A stretch of DNA of 64,000 bases from Rhynchonema sp. JSB1_4 (GCA_030248065.1 JASAMV010008455.1:1-64000); one strand, 5' to 3'. Shown: positions 34,501 to 47,672, counted from the first letter of the stretch. A program made the numbers and translations. The notes: generated by a model not told the origin, from the sequence alone.

Positions 34501-37500
34501 GACTAAAATGCATTAGCAATTCTTGTTTCAGGGTGATTTTACTTTTGACATTGCATTTACAAGCAAATACACATAAACAAATGACGCACTTTTGGTCTTT
34601 TTGTGCTGCCATAATGACTTTGTTACAAATCCAAAAATCCCAGCTCTGGGCTAAACACACGTTTTTATCACGGTAAACAACATATAAATTCAACTCTGCA
34701 TTTATTTCACCCATTCAGCAGTAAAGCTTCACTTAAAAAACCAAATATTCATTAAAAACAGCCTGCGCCGGCCAGCGCGGGGGAGTGCGGGCCCCGCGTG
34801 TGCTGCGGGTGGGTGCGGGGGACCCGCGGACGCTGCGGGGGGCATATGCCCGTGTGTTGTAGAAAGGTCACCCGCACCACCCGCGTGCCCCGCGGGGCAC
34901 TCGGTTTTCGCGGGCCCCTACCCCCAAACTTACTCGGAGATCTGTAGGTATGAATGAGATGTCAAAACCAGGTCATCACGTACAGTACTTTCATGAAACA
35001 TCACCCACTTTGCCTGCATGGATTTCACGCGTGACACCAAGTCCACATGGCCGGCACTGTATTGTTCGATCACATCTTTCACATCGTATGGTTTGAGCGC
35101 CTCTTTGAATTTTCGTCTATTCACCATCAATTTTATGCGTTGCATTGCCTAAATCCAACTTCTTGAGGTTTCAAAATGAAAAACAACCGAATGATCGTAA
35201 CCGGTTCAAATTTGTCATACCATGATTACACTTGCTGCATGTCTTTGCTAATTTCTAAGCAGACGTAGTTTTTCAGAAACCGTTGTCACATCTACATAAT
35301 GCTTATTCAGGAAGCAGTTCCTTCTATCGAACACAGCATGAAGCTATGTACACAGTAGACCTATCACACTGGTATCGAAGAAATTTGATTTAAAAACGCA
35401 GAAGCATACATACATATGTACGTAGTCAAAAATTTTTGGGGATAAATTCCAAGAATCTCTCAACTGACTTGGATAGCGACGCGCCATCTCTTCGGGAATT
35501 GTTCTGGTGAAGCAAATGTGATGAGTACTTCGGGCGGTTCTTCGTCTGTAAAATGAATTTTCACTGTTTGTTGATTTCAACTGTTTTGTTTGCGCAACGC
35601 CGCTTCCCTGTTGTATGTACCTCTGTTTCAACATCTATCGCCGCTTCGTTTCGGCTGTTCCGAAAAATTCACGCATTTTCACGTGCTCAGCCATGCTCAC
35701 AAGAACGAGCTCTGTACATCTAAACGCTTGATTTGTGTAAAACCCCAAAACCGGCTACCGGTTTTGAAATACACAAACACGTCAAAAAATAAGTGTCACT
35801 ATGTGTGGGTTATCGATTGGTGAAAACAGACAAGCGTAGACATAGATGGCAGGCTGGCTGATGTCCCGCTTTTGACATAAAGGTCTTGCAATGCAGCTGC
35901 TTCAGGGTATGGTATGACCGTTCGACGCAGTCAATGCAAAAACTATGAGTTCTCACAAAACAATGTGATCTCTAAAGAAGCACGGATTTTCCTAATACTT
36001 ATACGAGTTTCAAATCGGAAAGAATCCCACCGTATAATTCAACCAATTCATCTTCATTGCGCCGTTTTGCTTTTTGCTCCAGCTGTTTGGCGAAAACTGC
36101 GGCGAAGGATATTGAGGCACCCGTGTTTGTGGCTGAAAATCGTTTTCTTCATGCGTGGTGTGTGTTTTATTACTGTGATTTCTTTTTTGCCCCAAACTAA
36201 AATCTTCTATATATGTACTTGCACTCGCATAAATCGCACGGCACAAAATCTCACAAGAAACCGATAACCAGCATTCGCAAAAATAATCGAAAAGGCGTGG
36301 CAAACAAATGAAATCAAAATTTCAAAGCATGTCGTTGCAAACCATCGTTCTCCAACTGGGCACAACTGTCCGGTGACATGTACTGCAGGGGGACGCTATA
36401 TTCTTGACCGAGCACACGTCGCAATTTGTTGGCTTGCTGCGTCTGACGTCGGAAGCTCAATCGACGAATCGTGTTATGCAACGGGAGCAGCGGGCTCGAG
36501 GGGTTCTTAGGGATCGGACTGTGACTGTTGCGCTCTGGCACTGCTGAAACACTATTGTATACGGCACACTGGCGGTTGTGGGAAACCGGGGGGGGTACAA
36601 TGCTGAGGGTATCACAAAGGAAATGGGGGTTTCATTCAACTGTGCGGGCGACAGGAACGTTTGCCTTGATTCCATAAATAAGAGAGATTTCCTCTGTGGA
36701 ATATGATCCATTCAGATTTAAGTGTCCGATGCTCCCCTCAGATGTTTCAAATGTGAAGTGCACTGTTCATATGCCTACAAGTACACCGCTACCGCTGCTT
36801 TTTTACCGAACAAAAAGTTGGAATAAAATAAATGGGGACACACCGCAAGCTTGGCTATGTAGGAAAACAAACCGCACACTCGAACTTTCTAGATAATAAT
36901 CAATTTGTCACACAAAAACACTAACCAGGTTCATGTGTGTTACCATCACTGTCTTTGTTCTGTTTCTTGTTCTTATCTGATGCTCCATTCGTGTAATCGG
37001 GCGGAGTCATCATTGTGCCTAGCGTAGAGCTCAGCAGACCAGATCTAAAAGGAGAAGGAAATTATGAAATAGCTGTACTGTAGCTGCATCAGTGTTTTGT
37101 GGGAGACGGGACTGTTCTAGCCGTACAAAAAGGTTTTCGTCATTCCCACTCTGGCGCAACCACACAGATTTGGCTGGCACATGTTTCAGAAAATGGTTAC
37201 ACAAAACAGCCTCCCCAACCTGAAGTGTTCAGCACAGAGATCATGCAATGACGGTGCTTTCTTCATTGTGCCACTTTCACTCCGTCGCACCAATCGTGTG
37301 ATGAAATTGCCGTTTTTTGCTGTGGAGAATCTGAAATTTGGTGATGTTTTAAAATAACATTGGAATATATAAGCATGCATAATTGATGGAGAAAACGAAT
37401 AGTGAGTGACATTAAAAATTTGGCTGTGCTGAAGCCCTGAAGATTGCAGTTTGATTTCTTCTGAAGATTAAAAGTTCTGATTAGAACACAGGAAAGTTTG

Positions 37501-40500
37501 GAAATATCCAAAGCCACAACCAAACTTTTTACCAGCCAAAATTTCGACTGCACGATCTGAAAATTATGCTTTCTTTCGTTTGTAAACCAAGCTTCATGCA
37601 CCAAAGACGACATTACAAATCGGTCAGGATAACGTCTGGGACAACATTTATCCGGATCGTACGAGGAAAGGAGGAATAGAGCACATTTTACCGATTCTTT
37701 ATCCTGGTGACCGTGCTCAGTTTCGGGATTGATGAATTTGGCTGTAGACTTTGTTCATCGTCCGGTCGCACGTGGTTTTCGCCTTTGTGCTTGTTTTTGC
37801 GGCTGACAAATGAAGAGCAAAAGGATAGAAACAGGGGGACAGTGGACAGATTTGACAAATTGATACATAGTTTCATGGTCGATTCGGTTGTGACCACTGC
37901 AGAGTTGGTCGTTTGCACGCACACCCGTGGTGCGAGTGAACAATGACAAATGATATGCTAGGTCCGGAGCTGATTGATTCGCGATCACCTAACCGATGAA
38001 CAACTTGAATTTGCGTTCACTTTTTACAACAACAGGGAATTGCGAAAGATGTCAACACAATAGGACACTTGGAAGACAGAGATTGGTTGACTAAAGCTAT
38101 GCAGAGACTGACAGAGTACTAGAGTTGCATATGCATGCGAATACGTATGATTCTTTCACCTGTCACTTGGCATAATTTGTCGTTCATTGCTGGAATAAAA
38201 GTATTAAACGTTATTCTCAGCAGTGCAAACCAACCGTTTTATTACCTCATACCGAAGTTATCCATCCATATACAGTATAGTAACACTACGCCAACGCGAG
38301 CCTGATTTCGGGGGTGGTTGATCGGTAAAACATTCAGACTTGGCTGATGTTTTGGGAAACGTTACACGTTGAAGAATACAAAGTGGAGCATGATGATTTT
38401 CTCTTTCTATTCGTTTTGAGTACACTCCACATTCGAAATCGGGCTTGTTGGCGTAGTTTGTCTTTACACTGTAGATCCTCTCGCATAGAGCCCCAAAGGC
38501 TCTAGAGCCTCAGGGGGTCTTTGCGGTAAAAAAGGGTCCAAATCGGCCTCACAATGGTCGACATTTATACTCACTTTCTGTATCGAAAAAAAACAGAAGA
38601 GCAAGTTGGCTCACTCAGTTTTCGGCGACTTTATACAGTACACCTTCCAGGTAGCGTGACATCTGGGGTTGGTTGATGAATAAGCACGCCACAGGGATTG
38701 TATGTACAGAGCTGCCGGTACACGACGGCGATTCAGATGCTTCTGACGTTGATGCTGCTGCACTTTCAGCGCGAATCCCGAACCGAGAATACCCTGCAGT
38801 TGGAGGGGGTGTTTGAGCAACTATACATCACTTTTTTGAGCCGCTCACTCTATTTCTATAATATTCGCATTGGCACAGTTGTGGTGGACATGATAACAAG
38901 AACGCTAGCTATCAGCTAGGCCTGCTTGGATGGAATTGGAGAGTTCTTGTTCATCCCTCTGCTGACCAATACAAAATGTAGGAATACGAAGGCCTGAGTT
39001 TGGAAAATGCACATGGACATGTTATTACACGGCTATTTCTGGTGCTGGTGTTCCCCACTTAAAGCCCCCTCGGGTGCTCTAAGTGGACAACTTACCACTT
39101 GAAACCCCGGACATTCTAATTGCATAAATTTTTTGACTACAAATTTTTAACACGTTTTTCAGTTGTTTTACCACGAGATGAAGATCCTCACTATATCAGG
39201 TTCAAATATGCCATCAGAATGTCAAGATACCGCACTAAAGTGCCCTTTAACAATGCTGGAAACACCCAGATTTCCGCTGAAAGCCGCCGATGGAAACGTT
39301 TCCACTTCAGTCCTCCGGGGACCTATTAGACTACTTTTTTTGTTGGAGGGCCCATTTATTATCAATTTTCGCTTGGAACCATTGCACAGTACCAGCTGCA
39401 ACTTTGGGTGAATTCTGCCCGTACGCGTGCAGCACGCGTGCGTACGCATGCACGCCTTTGACGCCTGCGGGCACAATGTATAACCACCCAGCGGTGCGCA
39501 GTGCACGCATACGCACGCGTGCGTACCGGTGCACCGCGTGCACGCCTTTGACCTTTTCAGCACTGTGCACGCGGTGCATGTGGTGCATTCGACCTCCTAT
39601 ACTTTTGTGTGTGCAGGCGTCAAACGCGTGCATGCGTACGCACGCGTGCTGCACGCGCAAAGGCAGAATTCACCTAGAGTTGCAGCGCGTACTGTATGTC
39701 TGTGTTTACTTCAGCGCCATCCGCTGCGCGCACAATATCATGTTCTATAGCTGAACCAGAAGCTGTATTGTCAATCACGCACACCCGGACGTGGCGCCAT
39801 CAACATTAGTCGTTCATTGTGTTCTAATGAAACAGATGACCATAAACGATGACCGACGATCAAAATTCACAACAACTAAAACTCACGGCCGGCAATGCAA
39901 AGAACGATATGCCCAACAGTGAACATACAGAAGCGATCATTTTGCCACCCCACGAGCTCGGTATCTTATCGCCATAACCGATTGTGGTCAGTGTGGTCTG
40001 AATGCAATGGTTCAATGGCTTGACACACGTTCATGGAAGCGGGCGATTTTCGATTTTTTGACATTGGCAAGCGATGTTTTCTGCGCCATTGGCATGATAA
40101 CAAAGGTGGCTGACATACATAGCATTTCTTGCTTATGCGCAACTTGGATATCATGCCCTCTTTCTTGTCGAAGTCGTAGACGTCAATGGTCCAATGGGCA
40201 TGATAACAAACAAGACCGCGAAGGAGTCCCATTGATCCCATTATCGCACTCCTGTATTTCTTATGTCTGATACGAAACTTCATCTCACGGAGGCGCAACG
40301 GTAGATTTGTGCATGATCCAGTTGCCGATGTTTCACAACGGCTATAAAAGCGCAAACTCACCACACCCCACCACAGTGCGTCAGCGAACGTATCGAATTG
40401 ATCGTTGTATCCCTTCTCCATGACGTACACCAAAAACGATGCCATAACCAGACCGATGATGCCGATATAGAAAGTGGTCACCAATTCCTGTAGATGGCGA

Positions 40501-42241
40501 AATCGGAATGACAGAGGGTTACAAATCTGTTGATTTTGTTGAAATGGTAATTCCCGTCTGCTTGGCTGTGAGTTCAGTTCAGCACACGAAGCTGTTCATG
40601 CAAATACATCGAACAAAACAAAGGACTAAATTCTTCGCACACAATACATACCTGTCTGTGCGCATACACGACCGATCCCAGTAGTTTCCATGTGCCAGCC
40701 CTGCGATCGATTCGGAGCATGCGCAATATTTGGAAGAATCGGAGACCTCGAATCGCTGATGTGGCAAACACCTGATGCAAAGTATAATGTTGGTGCCAAG
40801 CGCATTAAAGGGTGTGTCTAACGTCTCTTAACCCCATGTTTTATGAGGTGCAATCGAAAGATGACCTCGACAGGCTCGCGTGTGCAAGAAACCGCGTCTT
40901 GTAGCTCGCTAAATCGCGAAATCTTGAGGGTTACTTTTCGAATTAAATCAATTTCCGGACACAAAACTCCAGGCGCTTTTGAGTGGGCGCCACTCACGTT
41001 TGGCGTTTTTCTGCTGAAACATTGCATGTTTAAGCGCGGCTCAGCCGCCTATACAATGCACGTAGACGCTCAACACACACCGCTCTGGCTGCTGGCTTGA
41101 CTGTGGACACAATGAATGTTTCATTTAACACATAGAAGCTGGTTTGTGTGTGTTTCGCATCGTAGCTTTTTTCCGTCAGCTCAGTCTGAATTTTGTGTCC
41201 GGAAATTGATTTTATTCGAAAAGCAACCCTCAAGATTTCGCGATTTAGCGAGTTAGAAGACGCGGTTGTTTTGCACACGGCGGCCTTTCGGGGGCATCTT
41301 TCAATTCCGCCCAAAAAACATGGGCTTAGGAGACGTTAGACACACCCTTTAAGAATTGTGAAATGTACCGTGTCATAAAATATGAGGGTCGAGCGCATAA
41401 AAAGAATGTGAGAACTTGACTGTACACGGTACCTGCCCAGTGGCGCCGACAACCAAGACAACGAAGGATGCACAAAGAACGAGGGCATCTGAAACATTGA
41501 ATGCAAGAATTAGCAAATATAGAGGTGCATTCGCACTGATGATGACCTGATGCACTGCTCGTCCGTGAAAACAGGTCGATTCGAGCAATCGGAATGCACT
41601 GCTATAGAAAAAATAAACATAAACACAAACATTAATTACCACATGAACATAAACACCGACCAATCAAACAATAGGGCGATGTAGCAAATCGTATTCGGCC
41701 TCTCCAACCCCGATACCTCGACCGACAGCCGCACGACCAAATACGCAACACATACTCGACAGCCAGCCAGATTAGGAATACTAGTTCCTGTATTTGAAAG
41801 GGGAACGTCATCTCAGACGTGACTGATGGGCATGATAACAAACATTGATTACAAGAAGGTTTTTCCAAAACCGTGAATCTGTACAAATGGTGTGCAACAG
41901 CTTCAAACTTTGGTTTCTTGCTAAATGGACAGCAAAAAATAGTAATTTAAAAGCTCTTTAACGTACCACATGAAACAGTGTGACCGTAGCAACTTCAGCG
42001 TATTCATCGATGGTTGACAATACGGACAGCGTCAGGCACAGACAGACCATAAGAAGGCTGCAAATTGTCTTTTATTTTTCTAAAACGTTGTTTTATGGAC
42101 TTGGTTTGCAACTTAAAGGACTCACATGAACACGTGATAGGTTACTGATATAAAGCCCCGAGGTCGTTCCAGAAAATTGTAGACTTTCATTTGTCGCAGC
42201 CGCCATTGCTGCTCGGGGGAGAAACGCGAGTTGCTCATGCC
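31522..42241 (-). CDS. KCNQ: KCNQ (Kv7) voltage-gated potassium channel
   Basis: A slow voltage-gated K+ channel that sets membrane excitability. Frame-consistent exons: 42126-42241, 41970-42057, 41661-41787, 41433-41488, 40652-40771, 40362-40487, 39887-39997, 38644-38793, 37692-about 37802, 37220-37330, 36944-37044, 36343-36543, 35469-35545, 35009-35148, 32517-32601, 31522-32202. Landmarks: NFLERPRGF before S1; [13 protein letters not shown] after S2; S4 with [18 protein letters not shown]; filter [26 protein letters not shown]-like calmodulin site [18 protein letters not shown]; second helix [20 protein letters not shown]; tail coiled coil [18 protein letters not shown]. The exon joining 38644 to 37802 is out of phase as drawn, so a small exon is missing. 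The intron 35008-32602 holds a 2.1 kb foldback and has the recurrent motif at both ends. Confidence 0.96.
32845..34944. mobile_element. 2.1 kb foldback element with CpG-rich ends
   Basis: The ends are inverted copies starting CAGATCTCCGAGTAAG, followed by about 170 bases of very GC-rich DNA (CCCGCGAAAACCGAGTGCC, CCCGCGGGGCACGCGGG), then A/T-rich arms. The arms include mirrored identical frames of 77 codons, which are repeat artefacts. A second partial copy of an arm segment (CTCTGGGCTAAACACACG) at about 34070-34105 shows internal rearrangement. It lies in the KCNQ intron between exons 35009-35148 and 32517-32601. I found no clear target duplication and no transposase. Confidence 0.75.
38283..38466 (+). 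mobile_element. MITE, AAGGCAAACTACGCC family
   Basis: CACTACGCCAACGCGAGCC at the left and GGGCTTGTTGGCGTAGTTTG at the right enclose the same interior as the 23.4 kb copy (ACACGTTGAAGAATACAAAG, TTTTCTCTTTCTATTCG). It has AAAACATTCAGACTTGGC where other copies have GTGAAACATTC. Located in a KCNQ intron. Confidence 0.7.
39390..39695. repeat. GC-rich palindromic element with alternating purine-pyrimidine tracts
   Basis: GGTGAATTCTGCC followed by CGTACGCGTGCAGCACGCG at the left is mirrored at the right by CACGCGTGCTGCACGCG and GGCAGAATTCACC. The interior is full of GCGTGCGTACGCATGC-like alternations, a composition known to favour Z-DNA. It lies in the KCNQ intron between the pore exon (39887-39997) and 38644-38793. 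All four frames crossing it are C/A/R/H-rich artefacts. Confidence 0.65.
40805..41352. mobile_element. TTAA-flanked element with AGGGTGTGTCTAACGTCTC ends
   Basis: Element 40809-41348, inverted ends AGGGTGTGTCTAACGTCTC / GAGACGTTAGACACACCCT, TTAA at 40805-40808 and 41349-41352. Inner inverted segments include CTAAATCGCGAAATCTTGAGG. It sits in the KCNQ intron between the S4 and S3 exons. It shares the AGGG-start and TTAA target with the other TTAA elements but its ends are otherwise different. Confidence 0.8.
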
Positions 42242-45200
42242 TGAAACGTCAAGGGCTCGATAATACATGTATGTACTGTAGTTGATGGTCGGTCCAGTCC
42301 GCGCCGGTCTTACGTCAAGAAGTGAAACATCACAAAGCCAAAACGAACCTAGCAGTCGTAGACACCAGCCGGGCTTCGGGTGATTTTCGGCCTTTGTGAA
42401 ACGATCGGTTGGGATTTCAGGCTTAGGAGGCGACACTCCGCAACACTTTTCGAGAAACCAAAGCTGAAAATACTTTGTTTTTCATTTTTCCTTAATTTTG
42501 TGAAACCAGAGTTTGATGTCAAAGATGGGCATGATAACAACGATGACACGCACGACTATGAACTGCATAATGTGAAAAGCACTAAGAAATACAGTATTTT
42601 AATCAACACAACAATAGTAATCTGCAAAAGCAAAAATTTTTTAAAAATATTCAAAAGATCGGTTGATATACAGCACCATAATCTGGTGGAGGTGGCCAAG
42701 TCACGGTTGGCAAAAGCATTGAAGCGTGCGAAAACAGCGGTAAACATTGACTTGTGGTTTTTTGTAGAAATCAGAGCGGTTACTTTTTATCAAGTTGTGC
42801 AGCAGGTGGAAAATCAGGATTTGCAGCTATGTATGTATGCGTGCGCATATGTATAGGTATAAGGTATGTATGTCAAAAGTCGGTCACAACCTAACGTCAA
42901 GAATAATCTGACAAACGCAAATACCTACATATGTATGCCACAGTTGATAAAATTGGAGCGGAAGAAGATTCGAATCGGGCCTGAGATACATACTGCAGAC
43001 GCAAAAATTTAAAGTTACTGTCCTGATCCTTGGTGCACATTGCAGTGGTAAGCCGTGACAAAGTCAAAACCGTCGCTTGAATCATTGCCAGAAAATTTGC
43101 GATTATACAATAGAACAAACGATAACATTGAACTGGAATCCGTTTGCATCTTGCAATAGATTGAGATTAAATCGGACAAATTTGCAAACAAACAAGCAAA
43201 CATAACCAAGCGGATTTGTGTCAGAAAGTGCCAAAGACGACAAATACATAGTTACACTGTAGGTCAGTAAAGTTTTTCTGTAAAACACGAGCCGTGATTG
43301 TTTGCCATAACCATTAACTAGACAGATTACCAAAAGTTTATGTGTGCCTATACTTATGTATATGCAGGTGCAGAAAAAAGTCTAAAAATGTATTTCTCTC
43401 TACACAAAATCAGGCCCAAACCAGAACCCACCGTGCTGCAACAATCAGGGTGGTGGTTGTTTGCTGGATCATTCAGCAGCTGATCAGACACCACCCTTGT
43501 GGTCTGGTTTGTTCCTGGCGAAAGTCGATCCGATTCGGCAGTACCGAACAGAGCCGAAGTACGACGGAGCATCTGGCTCGACTGAAATTAGAAACACATA
43601 CATACGTACATACATACATGGCATACAGTGTTCCCTTTTTATAGTGACATGATCGGAACTGGTCATTTTTTCGGTCACCGCACATAAAAAATATACTAGA
43701 ATGATATGGTTAACCGAATGATATCATGAAAGTTCTAAAACAGCGTTATCTTGATGTATAAACACATGCGTAGAGGGATTATGTAATGGGTAGTACACTG
43801 TCGCATTATCCTTGTCAGAAAAATGTCTGGATTTTATCGGGTGCCGCTGCCAGGTTTGCGCAAAATCAGTTCAGTCCGTTAATGTCATATTAAATGCAAA
43901 CCGGCCTTTGTGAAAGCCGGGCTTTGAGCTGGCTGTTGGGTTTGCGAAACATGAACCCAACAACCCTCAAACTTACTGTGAGGAAGGAACCTGTTCAGCA
44001 GCGAAAACACGATAATTTGGGCACTGATTTACGAACTCATTTTCCATTCCTGACCATGCCACTTTTTAGCACCCAAAATGTTAGGATCTTGGCTCATGGC
44101 CTAAGAAACATCTGTACAGCAAAAAACTAAAAGATTACCGGTACCCCGACAGCAGCCAGGCTCAATGACTAGTACGTTTGTTGACAGAGTCGACTAAATT
44201 GATCATTTTGGCACCCTGAGTCTCTCAAAATGAGTTTTTATAGGAATAAAATGTAAACACAAACCTGACGGTAGGATGACTGAGCGTTTTGAGCTGCATT
44301 TTTAGGATTTATTTATTTTGTGATCATGAACAGCTTTAGAAGCCCGTTGACTATTTTTTTAGTTCTGCTTTGACTAGACAAAGGCAAGCTTGAACGTGGG
44401 TGTGTTGCGTTCGCAAGTTTCAAAAACCCATTTCTTGAAGACACTCAAACTAACTTTCGGTGTTTGTTTTGCACGTCAGAACATGAGAACAGGCCACTTT
44501 GAGCTGGGTTCTTGACGTAACCGCCGAATTTTCATCCATGGGCCCAGAAGCTTCACATGATATGGAGCATTTTATCAGAAGAACCCAAATAACAAAGCGG
44601 TATCATGTCACAATGGGGTTCGCTTGGACTACATATTGTCTTCAGCAGAGCAGCAGTGGTTTTTTCAAGTTTGAGGACAAATGTCACGACTATTTATGTG
44701 GACCCATAACACTCACTCAACTACAGTATGTTTGACAACTTCGCAGTAAGAAGTTAAAAATGTTCTTCTAGAGTCAGACCAACAGGTTCCAAATTCCAGA
44801 TCTCTGTTTGCGGCAAATTTGCATTTTTTGGTCAAATACATGCCATTTAACTCAAACCTTCAAGTGGTTTGTAGTTGAACCCAAGTTTATCAGGCCACTT
44901 TAAACGTGTGTGAAAAAGCGTGGGCCGAAGACAAAAGACAAAACTGTCCTGAATTCATAATTCATGATCATGTACAGAAAGAATACGGATAAAAATGGAT
45001 TTTACCTCAGGGGTTGTTCAAAAGACCTTTTAGCTGAAAGTGGTTCCACTGCAGTGCTTAAAAGTGTGGTGGTGGAGCATAAAATAGGTTCGGTTGTGTG
45101 TGTTACTTGGTTTCGAAGTGAAGAAACAGGTTTCTTCTTCCAGAGCGTCTGGGGCTCCCAGCCGGAATGGGTCGACTTCAAACCAAGCAGGCTGTCAACG

Positions 45201-45406
45201 TATATAATCCGGTCTTGCCATAATCCTCCTATTGGTGACTTGCAGTTGCAATGACTGGGTATGTGCCAACTGCGGGCACCCCAAATAATTACTGAAAATT
45301 CACACGCTGTTTTGTCCCTTGTCTAATGGGATCGACTCAAGACCAAGCCTACCTTCTGAAGGTGATGTTTTACGTTCTCACTCTAATCCTAATTTTTAAG
45401 TCCAGG
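42242..45406. other. KCNQ upstream intron or 5' region, no gene seen
   Basis: About 3.2 kb without a supported exon. The recurrent motif is at 42323 and short ATACATACGTACATAC tracts occur near 43600. Minus-strand coding potential immediately upstream of the 42241 acceptor (GACGTTTCAG) is weak. Confidence 0.4.
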
Positions 45407-45429
45407 TCATAAAGACACTCCCAAAGCAC

Positions 45430-45619
45430 GCACCTTCCTCACCGTCACCAGTCCACCCCCATCGACCTCTTTGCCTTTCAAAGCCGATGTTTCACTGTCA
45501 CTATCTGAGTCGCTACTCAGCACTGCGATCCAGCTCGACTTTCGTTGTCCCACTTTTCGAGCGCCGCCCGGATTTGGCGCCGATAATCGACACTGCCAAT
45601 TACCATCGGCTGTCAACAT
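45430..45619 (-). CDS. Candidate N-terminal exon of KCNQ
   Basis: A minus-strand frame starting ATG at 45619 encodes about 60 residues with GGARKVGQRKSSWIAVLSSD and an acidic DSDSDSETS stretch, then KGKEVDGGGLVTVRK before possible donors (GTGACG, GTGAGG or GTGCGT near 45430-45445). Third-position use looks coding, and a charged, disordered cytoplasmic N-terminus is expected for Kv7 channels. No splice choice gives the phase needed to join directly to 42241, so another small exon would be required. It could instead belong to a separate gene. GAAACATC inside it encodes ETS. Confidence 0.4.
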
Positions 45620-47671
45620 TGTGGCTGGGATGATGTACTGTATTTCAGTAAATTATATTGTGCTGAAAGTGTGGTCTTCAGCATTTTCTCTTGGCCCGGC
45701 CACTGAAAATGTATGAAATGGCCTCTCATTGAACAACAGACACACAACAGCGCAAATTCGATAGCGGTGCGCTCGTTTGAAACAAAGTCGTAATCAATTA
45801 AGGAATGCCGAAAATTATAGAGAACATGAGTGTTTACTTGGGATAGTGGAATCATAACATGTACGATGTGCCAAAAACAACACATGGCGCACAGTTGCTC
45901 ACACTGGTGTTTCACTGGTCTGGCCAGGCACGCACCAACCAACCCCTGATAGCAACTGGACGAAACGTTCATGATCATACATATATATGTGACCCACAAT
46001 TAGTATTCATCAGACCGTTTTTTGTGTTTACCGCTTTCTTCAGCAGCTGATCCGTAGCCACGGACAACAACGCATGAGTATTGACACAGTGAATGAAAAA
46101 ACAACTCTCGTCAAGATTTCGTGCACAGGAACGGCCTCATACCGGACTGCACTGGTCTACTATAGAAACAGCAATAAACACGCCCATATCATACGACAGT
46201 CAGAAAATTTAAACGCCGGTCCTACGTCAATCGTTGTGCGCTTCAATGTGAGTACCAAAGCGTACCCAGTACCCAAGTTCACATGCGGATGCCGATGGCC
46301 TATAAGTATGGCCATATACTTTCGCAAGTGCGGATCCCAAGTGCGGGAGTGAAGTTTTTATGAACACACAACAAGCGCGCACTCACGCACTACACAGAAC
46401 AGGACAAATGGGCCGTTGGTGGTTGTAATCATGCGTACAAATTTTACCCAACAAATTTTTCCAAACGTTTTCAAAAAAGTTACCAAAACTTAACATCAGA
46501 TTTCTGAAAAGCTGAACAGGTCAATGTCGGAGATGAGCCCGAAGTTAATCGCAGTACTTTCGTATTTCGCTTTTCTACCTGTACCAATGGACAGAGAGTA
46601 ACGCCAAAATGGGGGGGAGCAGACATGAAAGTTATGAAGGGACAGCAGCATGCTTTGGGTCGTGCGTGCCTGCTATTGTTGTGTACCACAAACAACCCCA
46701 GCCACAGGTGGGGCCATGAGCTCATAAAAATGCGGGCACGCGTCGTTCAGAAATCAATACGTCAGCCACACTGTACTGCAAATTAATCGGTCGGACAGGT
46801 ACACCTGTGCTGTGCACGTGTTTGTTATTGTAAATGTGACCAGTTGTGCCAGGTGTGTGTCGGAGCACAGGGTTCGCAATAAAGGGCAAAATTGGCGATG
46901 TTTTTGTAGGTGCCACTGCAACAAAGCCACTAACCTGATGATTGCCAACGATAAAATAATATGACGGCATCATTAACTGTCATCACCATCAATTTATTGA
47001 CCATATGTCAGTTGTCTGCCACAGTAGACTTTTGAGAGTGCGAATGAGGACGAGTCATTGCATTCGGAACAGTGATCGTTCCTGTTTTTCTGCTTCGATG
47101 CATCCAGCGCACAAAGCAACCATAATAAAAAGCACATGAAATATAATTTGAATTGAACTCACCTGATGGACTACATGCATACATTAGTACCTAAGCCATG
47201 ATCTGACAAGGTGGCCCGAAAACGTTCCAATCTTTCGTTGACAAATCGAGAATAATGTGACCACACGTATTATACATACTACATAACCTTGACATGAATC
47301 CAACAAAAGGCGGACAAATGAAAACGAATGTGCCGCAAAATAAAGTTTCACAAAGAGTTTCAGAATTATAATACATCTCGTACGAGGGGAAGAATTGCCT
47401 CAGTTCACAAACGCATCTGATTTTCACTCAAACTTCAATTTTTCGACCCAGCCACAGCCAAACTTCATCTCTCTCCAATCAAGCTTCTGCAACTTTGGCC
47501 AGCAAAATCAGTAACGGTTTGGACCCAAGCATAGCAATTATTCATATCTCGTGGTTAGATGACATTCTATAACAAAATATTTTTTTAAAAACATCGATGT
47601 TCATTTGACAAGATGAGCAATTTCTCTCATCATATTAAGTGAATGTGAAACATCACCCAGCCCATTACCAG
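45620..47671. other. Gene-free stretch upstream of the first small membrane-protein gene
   Basis: No exon supported by splice sites or homology. A 92-codon frame at 46074-46352 (+) contains ALVYYRNSNKHAHI but has no match I recognise. No CpG-rich promoter or TATA element was convincingly placed. Confidence 0.4.
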
Positions 47672-47672
47672 G
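47646..47672 (+). promoter_or_regulatory. Motif plus 3' splice acceptor just upstream of the first small gene
   Basis: GTGAAACATCACCCAG lies about 17 bases before an acceptor ATTACCAG, and GTCGCAGTG plus ATG follow. The same arrangement is at 51023-51050 before the paralogue. No donor is visible upstream, so this may be a spliced-leader acceptor or the end of a 5'-UTR intron. Confidence 0.5.

Noticed and set aside
33096..34714. Two nearly identical 77-codon frames on opposite strands
   Set aside because: They come from the inverted arms of the 2.1 kb foldback; no start context, splice sites or homology support a gene.
39290..39754. 154-codon Cys/Arg/His-rich frame and its opposite-strand partners
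   Set aside because: Composition follows the alternating GC-rich palindrome; the region is a KCNQ intron.
44964..46352. Frames of 92-96 codons as a separate plus-strand gene
   Set aside because: No homology, no complementary splice sites, and codon use not distinct from surrounding DNA. Not strong enough to list.
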